A DNA stretch of 34,649 nucleotides from Bacteroides faecalis (GTDB lineage: Bacteria > Bacteroidota > Bacteroidia > Bacteroidales > Bacteroidaceae). Made by a program: the position numbers and the translations under genes. The stretch lies in the NCBI RefSeq assembly GCF_003865075.1, contig NZ_BHWB01000029.1, positions 1 to 34,649 of the forward strand, written 5' to 3'. Of this stretch, positions 1 to 8,390 are shown piece after piece. The notes under the pieces were generated by a model. That model made no database searches, had not been told where the DNA came from, and saw nothing but the letters and a program-made list of their open reading frames with translations. How positions within the stretch are numbered: position 1 is the stretch's first letter; every line of letters begins with the position of its first letter.

Positions 1-293
1 ACGTCGATACGGAAGCCGGTGTTCATGAACAGGTTGCCGTTCTCTTCCTGCAAGAGATAGGTTTCCGGCTTCAGTTTGCGGCGCAGCCCGCTACGCTTGA
101 ACACCGTCACCTTATAGGCTTCGCCCTCCTTGTAGATAAGCACGTCGGGCTTGCCCTCTACGCTTTCCCAGTTTCCGCAAAGCAGGTCACGGCGGTTGTC
201 CGCTACATCGCAGGATTGCAACACCATGACCGCCAGCCCGATTAAACACTTGCTGACTTGCAGCATTTTCGTTCTTGATATACTCATACGCAT
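1..293 (-). CDS. DUF3876-type lipoprotein of the tra operon (3' end outside window)
   Basis: I translated this from the minus strand; it begins MRMSISRTKMLQ and continues off the window edge after about 97 residues. The N-terminus is a lipoprotein signal: a basic start, the hydrophobic stretch CLIGLAVMVLQ, then a lipobox-like LQSC with the cysteine near residue 28, so the mature protein is probably anchored in a membrane by lipid. The following text (LLCGNWESVEGKPDVLIY) resembles the DUF3876 proteins that follow traG in Bacteroides conjugative transposons. The gene starts 39 bases after the traG stop on the same strand, so it is probably the next gene of the tra operon. Its function is unknown. 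The family call rests on memory of the family and on gene order. Confidence 0.75.
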   Translation of the reverse strand, partial: MRMSISRTKMLQVSKCLIGLAVMVLQSCDVADNRRDLLCGNWESVEGKPDVLIYKEGEAYKVTVFKRSGLRRKLKPETYLLQEENGNLFMNTGFRID

Positions 294-331
294 TTTCTTT
301 TTTAGTTGATGAATCTGTTTTTACTTATTGC

Positions 332-2836
332 CTATTCCTTGTTTCTCCGTCTTTCGGCAAGCTGCCGGATGGCGGCTTCAATGTCGCCGCCCAGCTGCTC
401 CGCCAGACGGTACACCTCTACTTTTTCCGTTTCTTCGGTGGTGTACGCCAGATACTCTTCAGCACTAACTTCGGTGGCATAGACCGCCGACTGCGTGCCG
501 CCCAGTCCTATCCACACTTCCTTGTAGAGCCTTGACGGGTTGTTCGCCATGTTGATGGAGAGTATCTGCGACTTCTCCTTCTCCGTCAGACCCAACAGGG
601 ACTGTATGGCATCAAACTTGTTCATGTACTTCCGCTGGTCGAGAAGGATTTTGCAATCGGAGTTGTTGATGATGCTTTCCTTGACCACGGGCGAGGAAAT
701 GATGTCGTCCACCTCCTGCGTCACCACGATTGCCTCCCCGTAATACTTGCGCACGGTCTTGTACATATAGCGCAGGTATTCAGCCATGTTCGCCGAAGAC
801 AACGCCTTCCAAGCCTCTTCCACAATCAGTTGTTTCCTTACGCCTTTCAGACGGCGCATCTTGTTGATGAAGGCTTCCATGATGATGATGGTCACGACCG
901 GGAAAAGCTCGCGATTCTCCTTAATACTGTCAATCTCGAAGACGATGAACCGCTTGCCGAGCAGGTCGATGTTCTCCGTGGAGTTGAGCAGGAAGTCGTA
1001 GCGTCCGCCCCGGTAATACTGCCGCATGGTGGTGAGCATATTGTCGATGTTGAAGTCTGACTTCTCCACCTTTATCTCACGTTCCGCCAGTTCGCGGCGG
1101 TAGTCGTCGCGCATATACTCGTAGAAGGTGTTGAACGAGGGAACGATGCTCCGGTCAGCCCTGATACGCTCGATGTAGGCGTTCACCGCACTGCCCAGTT
1201 CGCCGCTTTCCGTCTTCGTCACTTTGTCATCCTCCGACTTCCAGAGCGTCAGCAGCAATGTCTTGATGCTGTCCTTCTTCTCCACGTCGAACACGTAATC
1301 ATCGGTGTAGAACGGGTTGAACGAAATCGGTTTCTCCTCCGTGTAGGTGAAATACACGCCATCCGCCCCGTTTGTCTTGCGCCGGATCATCTCGCACAAG
1401 CCCTGATAGGAGTTTCCCGTGTCCACTAATACCACGTGCGTACCTTGCTCGTAGTATTGCCTCACGAGGTGGTTCATGAAAAACGACTTGCCACTGCCCG
1501 AAGGACCCAACACGAACTTGTTGCGGTTGGTCGTGATGCCCCGCTTCATCGGCAGGTCGCTGATGTCGAGGTGCAACGGTTTTCCCGTAAGCCTGTCCAC
1601 CATCTTGATGCCGAAGGGCGAGAGCGAACTGCGGTAGTTGGTTTCCTCCGTGAAGAGGCACACCGCCTGCTCAATGAAGGTGTGGAAACTCTCTTCCGCC
1701 GGGAAGTCCGCCGCGTTGCCGGGCATCGCCGCCCAGTAGAGCGTCGGGCAGTCGATAGTGTTGTGGCGGGGGACGCACTCCATGCTGGCAAGCTGGCTGC
1801 CCACATCGTTCTTGATATGCTTCAGTTCCTCCGCGTCATCGCTCCACGCCATGACGTTGAAGTGCGCCCGTACCGAGGTCAGCCCGTAGGAATGGGCTTC
1901 GTTCAGGTACTGGTCTATCCACTCGCGGTTGATGCTGTTGCTCCGGCTGTATCGGGAGAGCGACTGCATATTCCTCGCGGACTTCTCGAATTTCTGCAAA
2001 TTTTCCTCGCTGTTGTCGATAATCACATACTGGTTGTAGATGTGGTTACAGGAAAGCAGCAGCCCCACGGGGGAGGCGAAGGAGAGGCGGCAGTCCGAAC
2101 GGTCGGTGGAGAGTTTCTCGTAGCGGATGTCGGTAGCCACCTTTCCGGGCATATCCTCCGCGTTGGAGAGGGTGTGCAGGCACAGGCGGTTGTCACCGAT
2201 GCGCATTTCCCTTGCCGAGAGGTCGATGTCCTGCAAGGCCGTGTCGCCTTCGGGCATGAGCGAGAAGTAACGCTCTATCAGCCCAGCGGACTTCTCCGTC
2301 CCGACAAGCTCGTCGGTGGAGAGGCGGCGCAGCCTGACAAAGCCGCTGTCGTTCATGATGCGCTCGAACTGTTCGGCGGCTTCCATGAACTTCCCGGCGG
2401 TTTCCCTGTCCAGCTCCTTCGGGATGATATGTCCCCGGCACAGCGTACTGAAGTTGCTCTGCATCCGGTTACGTTCCTTCGTCGTCTTGGTCAGGTAGAG
2501 ATAGCAGGAGTGTTTCAGGTACGGACGCTCGTTGAAGTGTCGTTCAAAGGAGCGGCTCAAAAAGCTCATGTCATCCTTTTGCAGTTCCGGCTTGTAGCGT
2601 TCCTTGATGAACCAGTCCTGCTTATGCACGACGCAGAAGTCCGGCAGCACCTTGATAGCCTTGCACCAGCAGCCGTGTATTGCCTCGTACTCCGCGCCTG
2701 TCACGGTATAAAGCTCCGGCAGTTCCACCTCGAAAGCCACCGTGATGTCGGCGTCTTTGGAAATGATGCAGCCATGCTCCACCGCCAGCAGGGGGAACTT
2801 GTTTTCCAGTGTTGTCATTTTGGATGTATTTCTCAT
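332..2836 (-). CDS. traG: TraG, VirB4-like conjugation ATPase
   Basis: An 834-residue ATPase of the conjugative type IV secretion machine, expected at the inner membrane, where VirB4 proteins power assembly and transfer. The Walker A motif GPSGSGKS is at residues 444-451, followed by VVLVDTGNSYQGL. A Walker B-like LIVEEAW lies further on, and a DCKILLDQR segment near the C-terminus is typical of the TraG/VirB4 family of Bacteroides elements. The open frame extends upstream to 3022, but I chose the ATG at 2836 (MRNTSKMTTLE). It has GGAAG about 7 bases before it, it overlaps the traF stop by four bases (ATGA), and the extra 62 codons lie over traF in another frame. Unlike traE and traF just upstream, this long frame is intact. 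Confidence 0.93.
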   Translation of the reverse strand: MRNTSKMTTLENKFPLLAVEHGCIISKDADITVAFEVELPELYTVTGAEYEAIHGCWCKAIKVLPDFCVVHKQDWFIKERYKPELQKDDMSFLSRSFERHFNERPYLKHSCYLYLTKTTKERNRMQSNFSTLCRGHIIPKELDRETAGKFMEAAEQFERIMNDSGFVRLRRLSTDELVGTEKSAGLIERYFSLMPEGDTALQDIDLSAREMRIGDNRLCLHTLSNAEDMPGKVATDIRYEKLSTDRSDCRLSFASPVGLLLSCNHIYNQYVIIDNSEENLQKFEKSARNMQSLSRYSRSNSINREWIDQYLNEAHSYGLTSVRAHFNVMAWSDDAEELKHIKNDVGSQLASMECVPRHNTIDCPTLYWAAMPGNAADFPAEESFHTFIEQAVCLFTEETNYRSSLSPFGIKMVDRLTGKPLHLDISDLPMKRGITTNRNKFVLGPSGSGKSFFMNHLVRQYYEQGTHVVLVDTGNSYQGLCEMIRRKTNGADGVYFTYTEEKPISFNPFYTDDYVFDVEKKDSIKTLLLTLWKSEDDKVTKTESGELGSAVNAYIERIRADRSIVPSFNTFYEYMRDDYRRELAEREIKVEKSDFNIDNMLTTMRQYYRGGRYDFLLNSTENIDLLGKRFIVFEIDSIKENRELFPVVTIIIMEAFINKMRRLKGVRKQLIVEEAWKALSSANMAEYLRYMYKTVRKYYGEAIVVTQEVDDIISSPVVKESIINNSDCKILLDQRKYMNKFDAIQSLLGLTEKEKSQILSINMANNPSRLYKEVWIGLGGTQSAVYATEVSAEEYLAYTTEETEKVEVYRLAEQLGGDIEAAIRQLAERRRNKE

Positions 2837-3164
2837 GTCGTTTCTTCCTTTCGTTGCCGTTTGAATAATCGGGTGATCCGCCGCCGGTTGATAAGGTATC
2901 GGGGATGGCTCCTTGCCGCTCCCAACTTCATCAGCCCATGTTCGCCGTACCGGGCGTTCAGCGCGAAGGTCTGCCATACAAGGACGGAAGACGATGCCGC
3001 GCCGAAGCCGATACATACCCACTGGTCGATGCCGACCATGTAGAGGATGACGAACAGGACGAAGAGAGCCAGCAGACCTCCGCAGAAGATGAAGAGGTAC
3101 TGAGCCTTTAGCCCTTGAACTCGACCGGACGGCCGATACCCTTGTTTATCGGGTATTCAGCCAT
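2833..3164 (-). pseudogene. traF: TraF (DUF4133), frameshifted by one base
   Basis: The gene starts MAEYPINKGIGRPVEFKG and then meets TAA. Reading on in the next frame gives LKAQYLFIFCGGLLALFVLF, then ILYMVGIDQWVC and the rest of the protein to KRQRKEETT, which matches the small TraF membrane protein with two hydrophobic segments. One extra base in the GGGC run near 3111-3114 (AAG GGG CTA AAG) would restore a single frame of 110 residues. TraF and TraE are small inner-membrane proteins of the transfer apparatus, comparable to VirB3/VirB2-like components. The stop overlaps the traG start. As written the product is truncated at 18 residues. Either a base is missing from the sequence or the gene is really broken. 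Confidence 0.85.
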
Positions 3165-3174
3165 ACATTGTTTA

Positions 3175-3485
3175 TTAAAGGAAGAATGAGCGCAGGATAG
3201 TGGCAGCGACAATCAAGAAGATACAAGCCCCGAACCACGAGGCGGCGGTCTTCGAGGTGTCGGGTCGCCGGACGAGAATTTTCCATAAACTTTCACGCCG
3301 CCGATAAGACCGACCACCGCGCCGATGGCGTAGATTAATTTCGTGCCGGGGTCGAAATACGAACTCACCATAGAGGTGGCTTCGTTGATGCCTGCCAGAC
3401 CGTTTCCTTGTGCAAAAGCGGAGGCGGTTGCGACAATCATAAGTGCCGCAGAGATGATGAACTTTTGTCTGATGTTCTTGTTCAT
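3175..3485 (-). pseudogene. traE: TraE (DUF4134, pilin-like membrane protein), frameshifted
   Basis: The first two thirds are clear: MNKNIRQKFII, a signal-like segment ending ASAFAQ, then GNGLAGINEATSMVSSYFDP and the membrane segment LIYAIGAVVGLIGGVKVYGKFSSGDP. After that the frame runs into unrelated TPRRPPPRGS. In the next frame the expected TSKTAASWFGACIFLIVAATILRSFFL follows and stops at 3175. One base added near 3260-3262 (CCGGACACC rather than CCGACACC) gives a single 103-residue protein of normal family size. Start 3485 is preferred to 3512 because the signal sequence begins there. The family resembles VirB2-like subunits in size and topology. About 200 bases between this gene and traD hold no credible gene. 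Confidence 0.85.
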
Positions 3486-3685
3486 AAACTGTTCTTGTTT
3501 TGTGCCGTCCAAAGGGTGGATAGTCCTTTTTAGGGCGGTTGATACTTGATTACTTTACTTTGGTTTAGTGGTAGCCCGTTTGTTTCTACGGACTTGGGTG
3601 TGTCCGTTGCTGATTGGCTGTACCTTGTACCGCCGTGCGCATGGGTGTCGTCTTTTACGTTTTCATTTCCATTCTTTTTTAGCTG

Positions 3686-4426
3686 TTATACATAGTTTCG
3701 GAAGTCGAACTCCTCGATGTTGTCGGGAATCACGAACACCTTTTCCTTTTGTTGTGTCACGGTCATGTTCACCGTGTCCACGAAAACTGCCATCGCCTTT
3801 GCAAGCCTCTCGCTCATTGCTTCATCGGTCAGGCGTTCCGTTATTCTTGTGAAAAGCTCTGTCCCGTCCAGTTCCGTCATGACCTTTCCGGCGTGTCGCA
3901 TTTCCCCATCGGATGGTGATTCCTTCCGTATGGTGCGTACTGCCATGTCAATATCCTCGAAGCTGCTTCCCGAAGCCTGCTTTTTGTCTGGTTCTTCGTC
4001 CTCCGGTTCATCTTCTCCGTACTCCAGTTCCGAGGGCGGAATGCTCGTGAAGGTTTCATCGAGTTTGTCCTCCGGTACTTGTGTCGGGCGTGAGACGGTT
4101 TCCGTGTTTCCGTCGTCAAAAGTAGCCTCTTCCTCCGACAGCTCAATGCCTTTTTCCGAAGTGGCGGCTTCTTGCGCCAGTATGGCAGCGGTTGTCCGGG
4201 TCGATGCCATCTTGAAACGGCTCTTGCCAATGATGTCCGAGGTGTCTGCGTGAGGTATTTCCTTATCCTTTCCTTGCTCTGCCACTGTACTGTCCAATGA
4301 TCGCCACAACCCGGCAATATGTCTGAAGAAACGGATGAGCTTCGTGTCCATGATGCGGTCATAAAACAGCAGGAACAGGAACCACACGTTGCAAGCAACC
4401 GATACGATTAAAAACGCCTTTGTCAT
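3686..4426 (-). CDS. traD: TraD-like conjugation protein (DUF4122 type)
   Basis: A 246-residue protein with one N-terminal membrane segment (AFLIVSVACNVWFLFLLFYD, residues about 4-23), so most of it lies on one side of the inner membrane. The middle (residues about 90-155) is acidic and low in complexity (PPSELEYGEDEPEDEEPDKK). The C-terminal third, VRTIRKE to VFVIPDNIEEFDFRNYV, looks folded. Gene position between traC and traE identifies it as the TraD gene of CTnDOT-type elements; its biochemical role is not known. Its start overlaps the traC stop by four bases, which suggests coupled translation. Confidence 0.8.
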   Translation of the reverse strand: MTKAFLIVSVACNVWFLFLLFYDRIMDTKLIRFFRHIAGLWRSLDSTVAEQGKDKEIPHADTSDIIGKSRFKMASTRTTAAILAQEAATSEKGIELSEEEATFDDGNTETVSRPTQVPEDKLDETFTSIPPSELEYGEDEPEDEEPDKKQASGSSFEDIDMAVRTIRKESPSDGEMRHAGKVMTELDGTELFTRITERLTDEAMSERLAKAMAVFVDTVNMTVTQQKEKVFVIPDNIEEFDFRNYV

Positions 4427-4785
4427 AATCTTACTTTTTGGGCGTTTTCAATCTGTTCCATGTACTGCTGCCCGTATTGCCGGAAATGGTCGCGGAGGAT
4501 GTTGTCCACGAACTTGCCGATGCTCAAACCGTTTCCCATCCGACTGGCAACGATAGCGACTTTCTCATGAATTTCTCGGCTGATGTATATACATTGCCGC
4601 GTTTTGATTTCCGATGCTTCCAAGAAAACAGAGAGCGGCTTGCTCCTGCCTTCATCCTTGCGGAAGTCGCTGCCGGTCTTTTCCTGACCGTATCCGTTTG
4701 CACACTTTGCTGCATTGGCAGCGGTTCTTTCACTCTTTCCTGTTTGCAGGCACTCAGCCTGACGGTTCTTCTTTGTTCTTTTCAT
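4423..4785 (-). CDS. traC: TraC-like protein (DUF3408)
   Basis: A 120-residue basic protein. The N-terminal half is rich in K and R and probably disordered. The C-terminal half (TRQCIYISREIHEKVAIVASRMG, then LSIGKFVDNILRDHF) has the shape of the DUF3408 family, with a strand followed by two helices like a ribbon-helix-helix DNA-binding fold. It is a relative of its neighbour traB, with the same YI(S/R)xExHxxI and FxDNxLxxHF pattern. The pair follow the ParA-like traA. Proteins of this arrangement may act as ParB/CopG-like partners of the ATPase; that is inference. Confidence 0.78.
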   Translation of the reverse strand: MKRTKKNRQAECLQTGKSERTAANAAKCANGYGQEKTGSDFRKDEGRSKPLSVFLEASEIKTRQCIYISREIHEKVAIVASRMGNGLSIGKFVDNILRDHFRQYGQQYMEQIENAQKVRL

Positions 4786-4809
4786 ACTTCTTTGTTGTTT
4801 TTGGGGTAT

Positions 4810-5259
4810 TTATAAATTATAGGATTCCATGTGCCGTTTGAACGATTCGGCTATCTCGTCTTGGAACAGCGTGAAATGGTGTGTCAGCACGTTGTCAAGA
4901 AAAGCCGCGATAGTCACCTCGTTGCCACCGATTACATGAAGCATCTTCTGTATGCGGTCGTGGTACTCCTTGCGGATATAGACCTGCTTGCCGAGTCTTG
5001 CCGTGACGTTGGACCCGCATATGAATACGGTGTCATAATCCAATTTTTCCGGCTTGCTGTTCCTGCGCCTGCGTTCCGGCTCCTCTTTGGAGTGCGAGGC
5101 AGGTGGAGAAACGGCTTCCTGTATCGCTTCTTTCGGAGGTGGAGAAGTAGCGTTTCCGTCCGTGCTTCTCGCTTCCGGCGGAATGCTTGTATCGTCCAGT
5201 CGAAACGAGTTGATTACGGCTTCGCTGTCGATGTCCTCGATTCTTGTTTTCTTTGCCAT
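4810..5259 (-). CDS. traB: TraB-like protein (DUF3408)
   Basis: A 149-residue protein. Residues 1-75 are charged and probably disordered (TDGNATSPPPKEAIQEAVSP). Residues about 90-145 carry the DUF3408 pattern: KQVYIRKEYHDRIQKMLHVIG, then IAAFLDNVLTHHFTLFQDEI, again a strand and two helices of ribbon-helix-helix type. It begins 5 bases after the traA stop and is almost certainly translated from the same message. Homology to traC suggests an old duplication within the operon. The DNA-binding role is inferred from fold resemblance only. Confidence 0.8.
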   Translation of the reverse strand: MAKKTRIEDIDSEAVINSFRLDDTSIPPEARSTDGNATSPPPKEAIQEAVSPPASHSKEEPERRRRNSKPEKLDYDTVFICGSNVTARLGKQVYIRKEYHDRIQKMLHVIGGNEVTIAAFLDNVLTHHFTLFQDEIAESFKRHMESYNL

Positions 5260-5264
5260 GCCGT

Positions 5265-6020
5265 TCAGTTTTTGATGATGCCGAGAATCTCATCGACGAG
5301 TTTGTCGAGGTTGCTGCCGCGTACCAGTATTTTGTCCGCCGGAAACGCCGTGGAGCGGAATACTGCCTTGCGTTCTGCCGCCGTCTCCTTGCGGAAACGC
5401 TTGCTGTCCGGCAGATGTGTTTCCAGAATGGACAGGGCGAACTCGGCACAGACCTTGTCGTATGCCTTGTAAAGTTCCGTCTTTTCGCGCCCGTCCACCA
5501 TGTTCCACACGAGGTAAATCCCTTTGATGCCGGACTTGCCCGTGCTTATCATCTGTTCGTTGATAACGGTGGCGAACTTGATGGAACTCTCCATCACCAC
5601 ACGGTCAGCGATGATGGGCGTGAAGATGTAGTCCATTTTGGAAATGGTCTGCACCACATCGGCATTGTTGATGGTTCCCGGCAGGTCGAAGAACACGAAA
5701 TCAAGGTCGGGCTGCGCTGCCACCAGATTTTCGGCGGTCCTTACCGCATCTTCCGCACGGCTGCATCTGATGGTGTACGGGTTCTTCTTCAGCCGTTTGA
5801 GCTGCTCATACGCCATCACCTTGTAATGCCCGTCCTCCATGACGGCTTTCATGTCGCGCTTGCGCATATCATGGATACTGTACTGCGGAAAATCGCAGTC
5901 CACCACGGCTACGTTGTAGCCTTTCACATAGTGCAGGTAGCTTGCCACAAGCACCGTCAGGGTTGTCTTACCCGCTCCACCTTTCTGCGTGGAGATTGCC
6001 ACATAAGTTGCTTCTTTCAT
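5265..6020 (-). CDS. traA: TraA, ParA/MinD-type ATPase, first gene of the tra operon
   Basis: A 251-residue P-loop ATPase of the ParA family. The deviant Walker A motif QKGGAGKTT is at residues about 12-20 (two K residues, as in ParA/Soj). VAVVDCDFPQYSIHDMR follows as the second motif, and DFVFFDLPGT is the Walker B/switch region. The family partitions DNA or positions protein complexes. In Bacteroides ICEs the gene heads the tra operon beside oriT, and here it diverges from the mob genes across a 680-bp spacer. No convincing TAnnTTTG promoter element was found close upstream, so the promoter is probably further inside the spacer. The start at 6020 gives MKEATYVAISTQKGG, normal for the family. 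Confidence 0.88.
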   Translation of the reverse strand: MKEATYVAISTQKGGAGKTTLTVLVASYLHYVKGYNVAVVDCDFPQYSIHDMRKRDMKAVMEDGHYKVMAYEQLKRLKKNPYTIRCSRAEDAVRTAENLVAAQPDLDFVFFDLPGTINNADVVQTISKMDYIFTPIIADRVVMESSIKFATVINEQMISTGKSGIKGIYLVWNMVDGREKTELYKAYDKVCAEFALSILETHLPDSKRFRKETAAERKAVFRSTAFPADKILVRGSNLDKLVDEILGIIKN

Positions 6021-6498
6021 TTGTCTGATAATTTATTTGGTTATACATCTGTCCGGTGGCGGTAGCGTATTGCCATTAGTACGTACGCACGCGCTCCCAT
6101 TCATTTATTTATTCACTCCTTAATCCGGCTGTGCCTATGGGTAATCATCGGTTTGTCCAACCGCCCATGCTTTTATCCGTCCGCATGGACGTGTGCTTGG
6201 AAAACTGTCTGAATACATACACCTGTTTTCAACCGTTTGGATTGATGTCCGGATTGCTGTCCGAACATCCGGCGGAAGGAGTGTATTTTCAGTCCCACAT
6301 CCGAATCACACTGCAAATAAACAAGGATATTTTGGAACTTGTATCACTTCTCCGGCAAGTGGCAGCACGTTGCGCCGGTTGGCATTGATTGTCCGGGTCA
6401 AGCCTCTGTCCGATACCGCGTTAAGGGCGTAACTTTGCACCCGAACGGCAGGGTACGCCGCAGGTGGCGCAGCCCGGAGTTTGAAAAGCATCATCCCC

Positions 6499-6517
6499 AA
6501 TCCGTCCCCGACGGATT
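6499..6517. repeat. Inverted repeat in oriT region, 8-bp arms
   Basis: AATCCGTC-CCC-GACGGATT is a perfect hairpin followed on the plus strand by more T residues. It could be part of oriT or a terminator-like stem at the left edge of the mob leader. Confidence 0.7.
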
Positions 6518-6520
6518 TTT

Positions 6521-6536
6521 ATGTTCACCTGAACAT
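6521..6536. repeat. Inverted repeat ATGTTCA-CC-TGAACAT in oriT region
   Basis: Perfect 7-bp arms with a 2-base spacer. The half-site TGTTCA is the same as in the operator array upstream of rteC (13282-13351), where the spacer is 5 bases. Confidence 0.7.
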
Positions 6537-6556
6537 AGCAAGGTATGTTTTCAGCC

Positions 6557-6574
6557 GCTCAAAACATTTTGAGC
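6557..6574. repeat. Inverted repeat GCTCAAAA-CA-TTTTGAGC in oriT region
   Basis: Perfect 8-bp arms with a 2-base loop, about 130 bases before the mobA start. ATGTTTT (6545-6551) can also pair with AAAACAT (6561-6567), so two alternative stems share one arm, as is common at relaxase recognition sites. Confidence 0.7.
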
Positions 6575-6702
6575 AGCCACGAAAACGCCTTGCCCTTGCA
6601 GGGGGGCGGGCTTACCCTCCGAAGTCGGGAAGCCTCTCAAACCTGCGGTGCTGTGCCTCAAAGCGGCGGCTTATGCCGTCAAACCGCTAAATCCAAAGTA
6701 AT

Positions 6703-7130
6703 ATGAGTGAAAAAAGAAGAAACAAAGGCGGGAGAAATCCCAAACTCGACCGGCGGTGTTCCGCTACACCGTCCGTTTCAGTGAGGAGGAACACAACCGT
6801 TTCCTCTCCATGTTCGAGAAGTCAGGCGTAAACGCCAAGTCGGTTTTCCTGAAAGCGCACTTCTTCGGGCAGCCGTTCAAGGTGCTGAAAGTGGACAAGA
6901 CGCTGGTGGATTACTACACCAAACTGTCCGATTTTCATGCGCAGTTCCGCGCGATAGGCACGAACTACAACCAAGTCGTGAAGGAACTGAGGCTGCATTT
7001 TTCCGAGAAAAAGGCGATGGCGTTGCTCTACAAGCTGGAGCAACAGACCGTCGAACTCGTGAAACTGAGCCGCCGGATTGTGGAACTTTCAAGAGAGATG
7101 CAGGAAAAATGGTCGCAAAAATCAGTGTAG
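6703..7130 (+). pseudogene. mobA: MobA, oriT-binding relaxosome protein, frameshifted near its start
   Basis: The start ATG at 6703 gives MSEKRRNKGGRNPKLD and then leaves the frame. From about 6752 another frame gives VFRYTVRFSEEEHNRFLSMF to EMQEKWSQKSV. One more C near 6749-6752 (GAC CCG GCG GTG) joins them into a 142-residue protein of normal size for the family. The N-terminal part looks like a ribbon-helix-helix protein (FRYTVRFSEEEHNRF), with the helical FRAIGTNYNQVVKEL region that is typical of MobC-like relaxosome accessory proteins. It would bind oriT and help the relaxase. Its end overlaps the start of mobB by 22 bases. Confidence 0.87.
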
Positions 7131-8358
7131 GAAACTCGTTGTACGGCGCACTTGCCTACAACGGGGAAAAGATCAACGAGGCGAAAGGGCGGCTTCTGAC
7201 AACCAACCGCATCTACAATGACGGTTCGGGGACGGTGGATATCCACCGGGCTATGGAGGACTTTCTCGCTCTGATGCCCGTGCGGTCGAAGGTGAAGAAA
7301 CCGGTGGTGCATATCTCGCTCAATCCGCATCCCGACGATATTTTGACGGACACAGAACTTCAGGACATCGCACGGGAGTATCTGGAGAAGATGGGGTTCG
7401 GCAACCAGCCGTATCTCGTTTTCAAGCATGAGGACATCGACCGCCACCATCTGCATATTGTGACGGTCAGGGTGGACGAGGAAGGCAGGAGCATAGACAC
7501 CCGGAATAATTTTTACCGGAGCAAGCAGATAACACGCGAACTGGAACGGAAATACGGGCTGCACGACGCGGAACGCAAGAACCGCCGTCTTGATACGCCG
7601 CTGCGCAAAGTGGACGCTTCTGCGGGCGACGTGAAGAAGCAGGCGGGGAATCTGATTAGAGAACTGAACCGCAGATACAAGTTTCAGACGATGGGCGAAT
7701 ACCGCGCCCTTCTTTCCTTATATAATATGACGGTGGAGGAAGCGCATGGCAATGTGCGCGGACGTGAGTATCACGGGCTGGTCTATTCCGTCACGGACGA
7801 TAAGGGTAACAAGGTCGGTAATCCTTTCAAGTCCTCACTGTTCGGGAAGTCCGTCGGCTATGAAGCCGTACAGAAGAAGTTTGCCCGTTCCAAGCAGGAG
7901 ATTAAGGACAGGAAACTTGCTGACATGACGAAACGCACCGTCTTTTCCGTGCTGGAAGGCACGTATGACAAGGAGAAGTTTGTTGCCACGCTCAAAAGGA
8001 AGGGCATCGACACCGTGCTACGCTACACGGAGGAAGGGCGCATCTATGGAGCCACGTTCATCGACCACCGCACGGGCTGCGTGTTAAACGGCTCACGCAT
8101 GGGCAAGGAACTTTCTGCCAACGCCTTGCAGGAACACTTCACGCTGCCTTATGCCGGACAGCCGCCGATTCCGCTCTCCGTTCCGGTGGAGGAACTGGAG
8201 AACAGGCAAGGATATTCCGGAGGGGAATACGAAAGCCATTCCAGCGGCATGAACCTGTTTGCCCCCGAAGGTCCGGCAGTGGACGCTGAAGAGGAAGCCT
8301 TCATCCGGGCGATGAAGCGCAAAAAGAAAAGAAAAAACGCAAGGGCTTGGGTATGTAA
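7109..8358 (+). CDS. mobB: MobB relaxase, with a frameshift in its last codons
   Basis: A relaxase/mobilisation nuclease of about 416 residues. It nicks oriT and stays bound to the DNA 5' end through a tyrosine; candidates are Tyr12 and Tyr17 in SLYGALAYN. The metal-binding motif is KHEDIDRHHLHIVTVRV, with His107, Asp109, His113, His114 and His116. The family is the MobP-like relaxase/mobilisation nuclease domain (PF03432). As written, the frame runs through the A-rich tract 8321-8337 into ARAWVCNREYQQ and on to 8656, deep into mobC. One more A gives KKRKGLGM and a stop at 8356-8358, the expected end, so I give that end. Only the last few residues are affected, so activity might survive. Confidence 0.88.
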
Positions 8359-8390
8359 TCGAGAGTATCAACAATCTAAAAAATCAATGT

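Larger units (their letters stand above)
6021..6702. other. Gene-free spacer between divergent tra and mob operons, probable oriT
   Basis: No frame here looks like a protein; the open frames are short and have unnatural composition. The spacer lies directly upstream of mobA-mobB and divergent from traA, which is where oriT sits in CTnDOT/CTn341-type elements. It holds three perfect inverted repeats within 76 bases (6499-6517, 6521-6536, 6557-6574). A looser cluster of ATCCG/CCGGAT repeats lies around 6240-6310, including CCGGAT (6249-6254) against ATCCGG (6267-6272). Such structure fits relaxase and accessory-protein binding. The nick position cannot be read from sequence alone. Confidence 0.7.

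Noticed and set aside
2837..3022. Extended N-terminus of TraG
   Set aside because: These codons lie over traF in another frame; the ATG at 2836 has a ribosome site and the usual 4-base overlap with traF.
1436..3043. 535-codon plus-strand frame opposite traG
   Set aside because: It is the shadow of traG: no conserved motif, unnatural composition, and the minus strand carries Walker A and B motifs.
6131..6690. Several 60-85 codon frames in the tra/mob spacer
   Set aside because: No ribosome sites, no family pattern, and they overlap one another and the hairpins.
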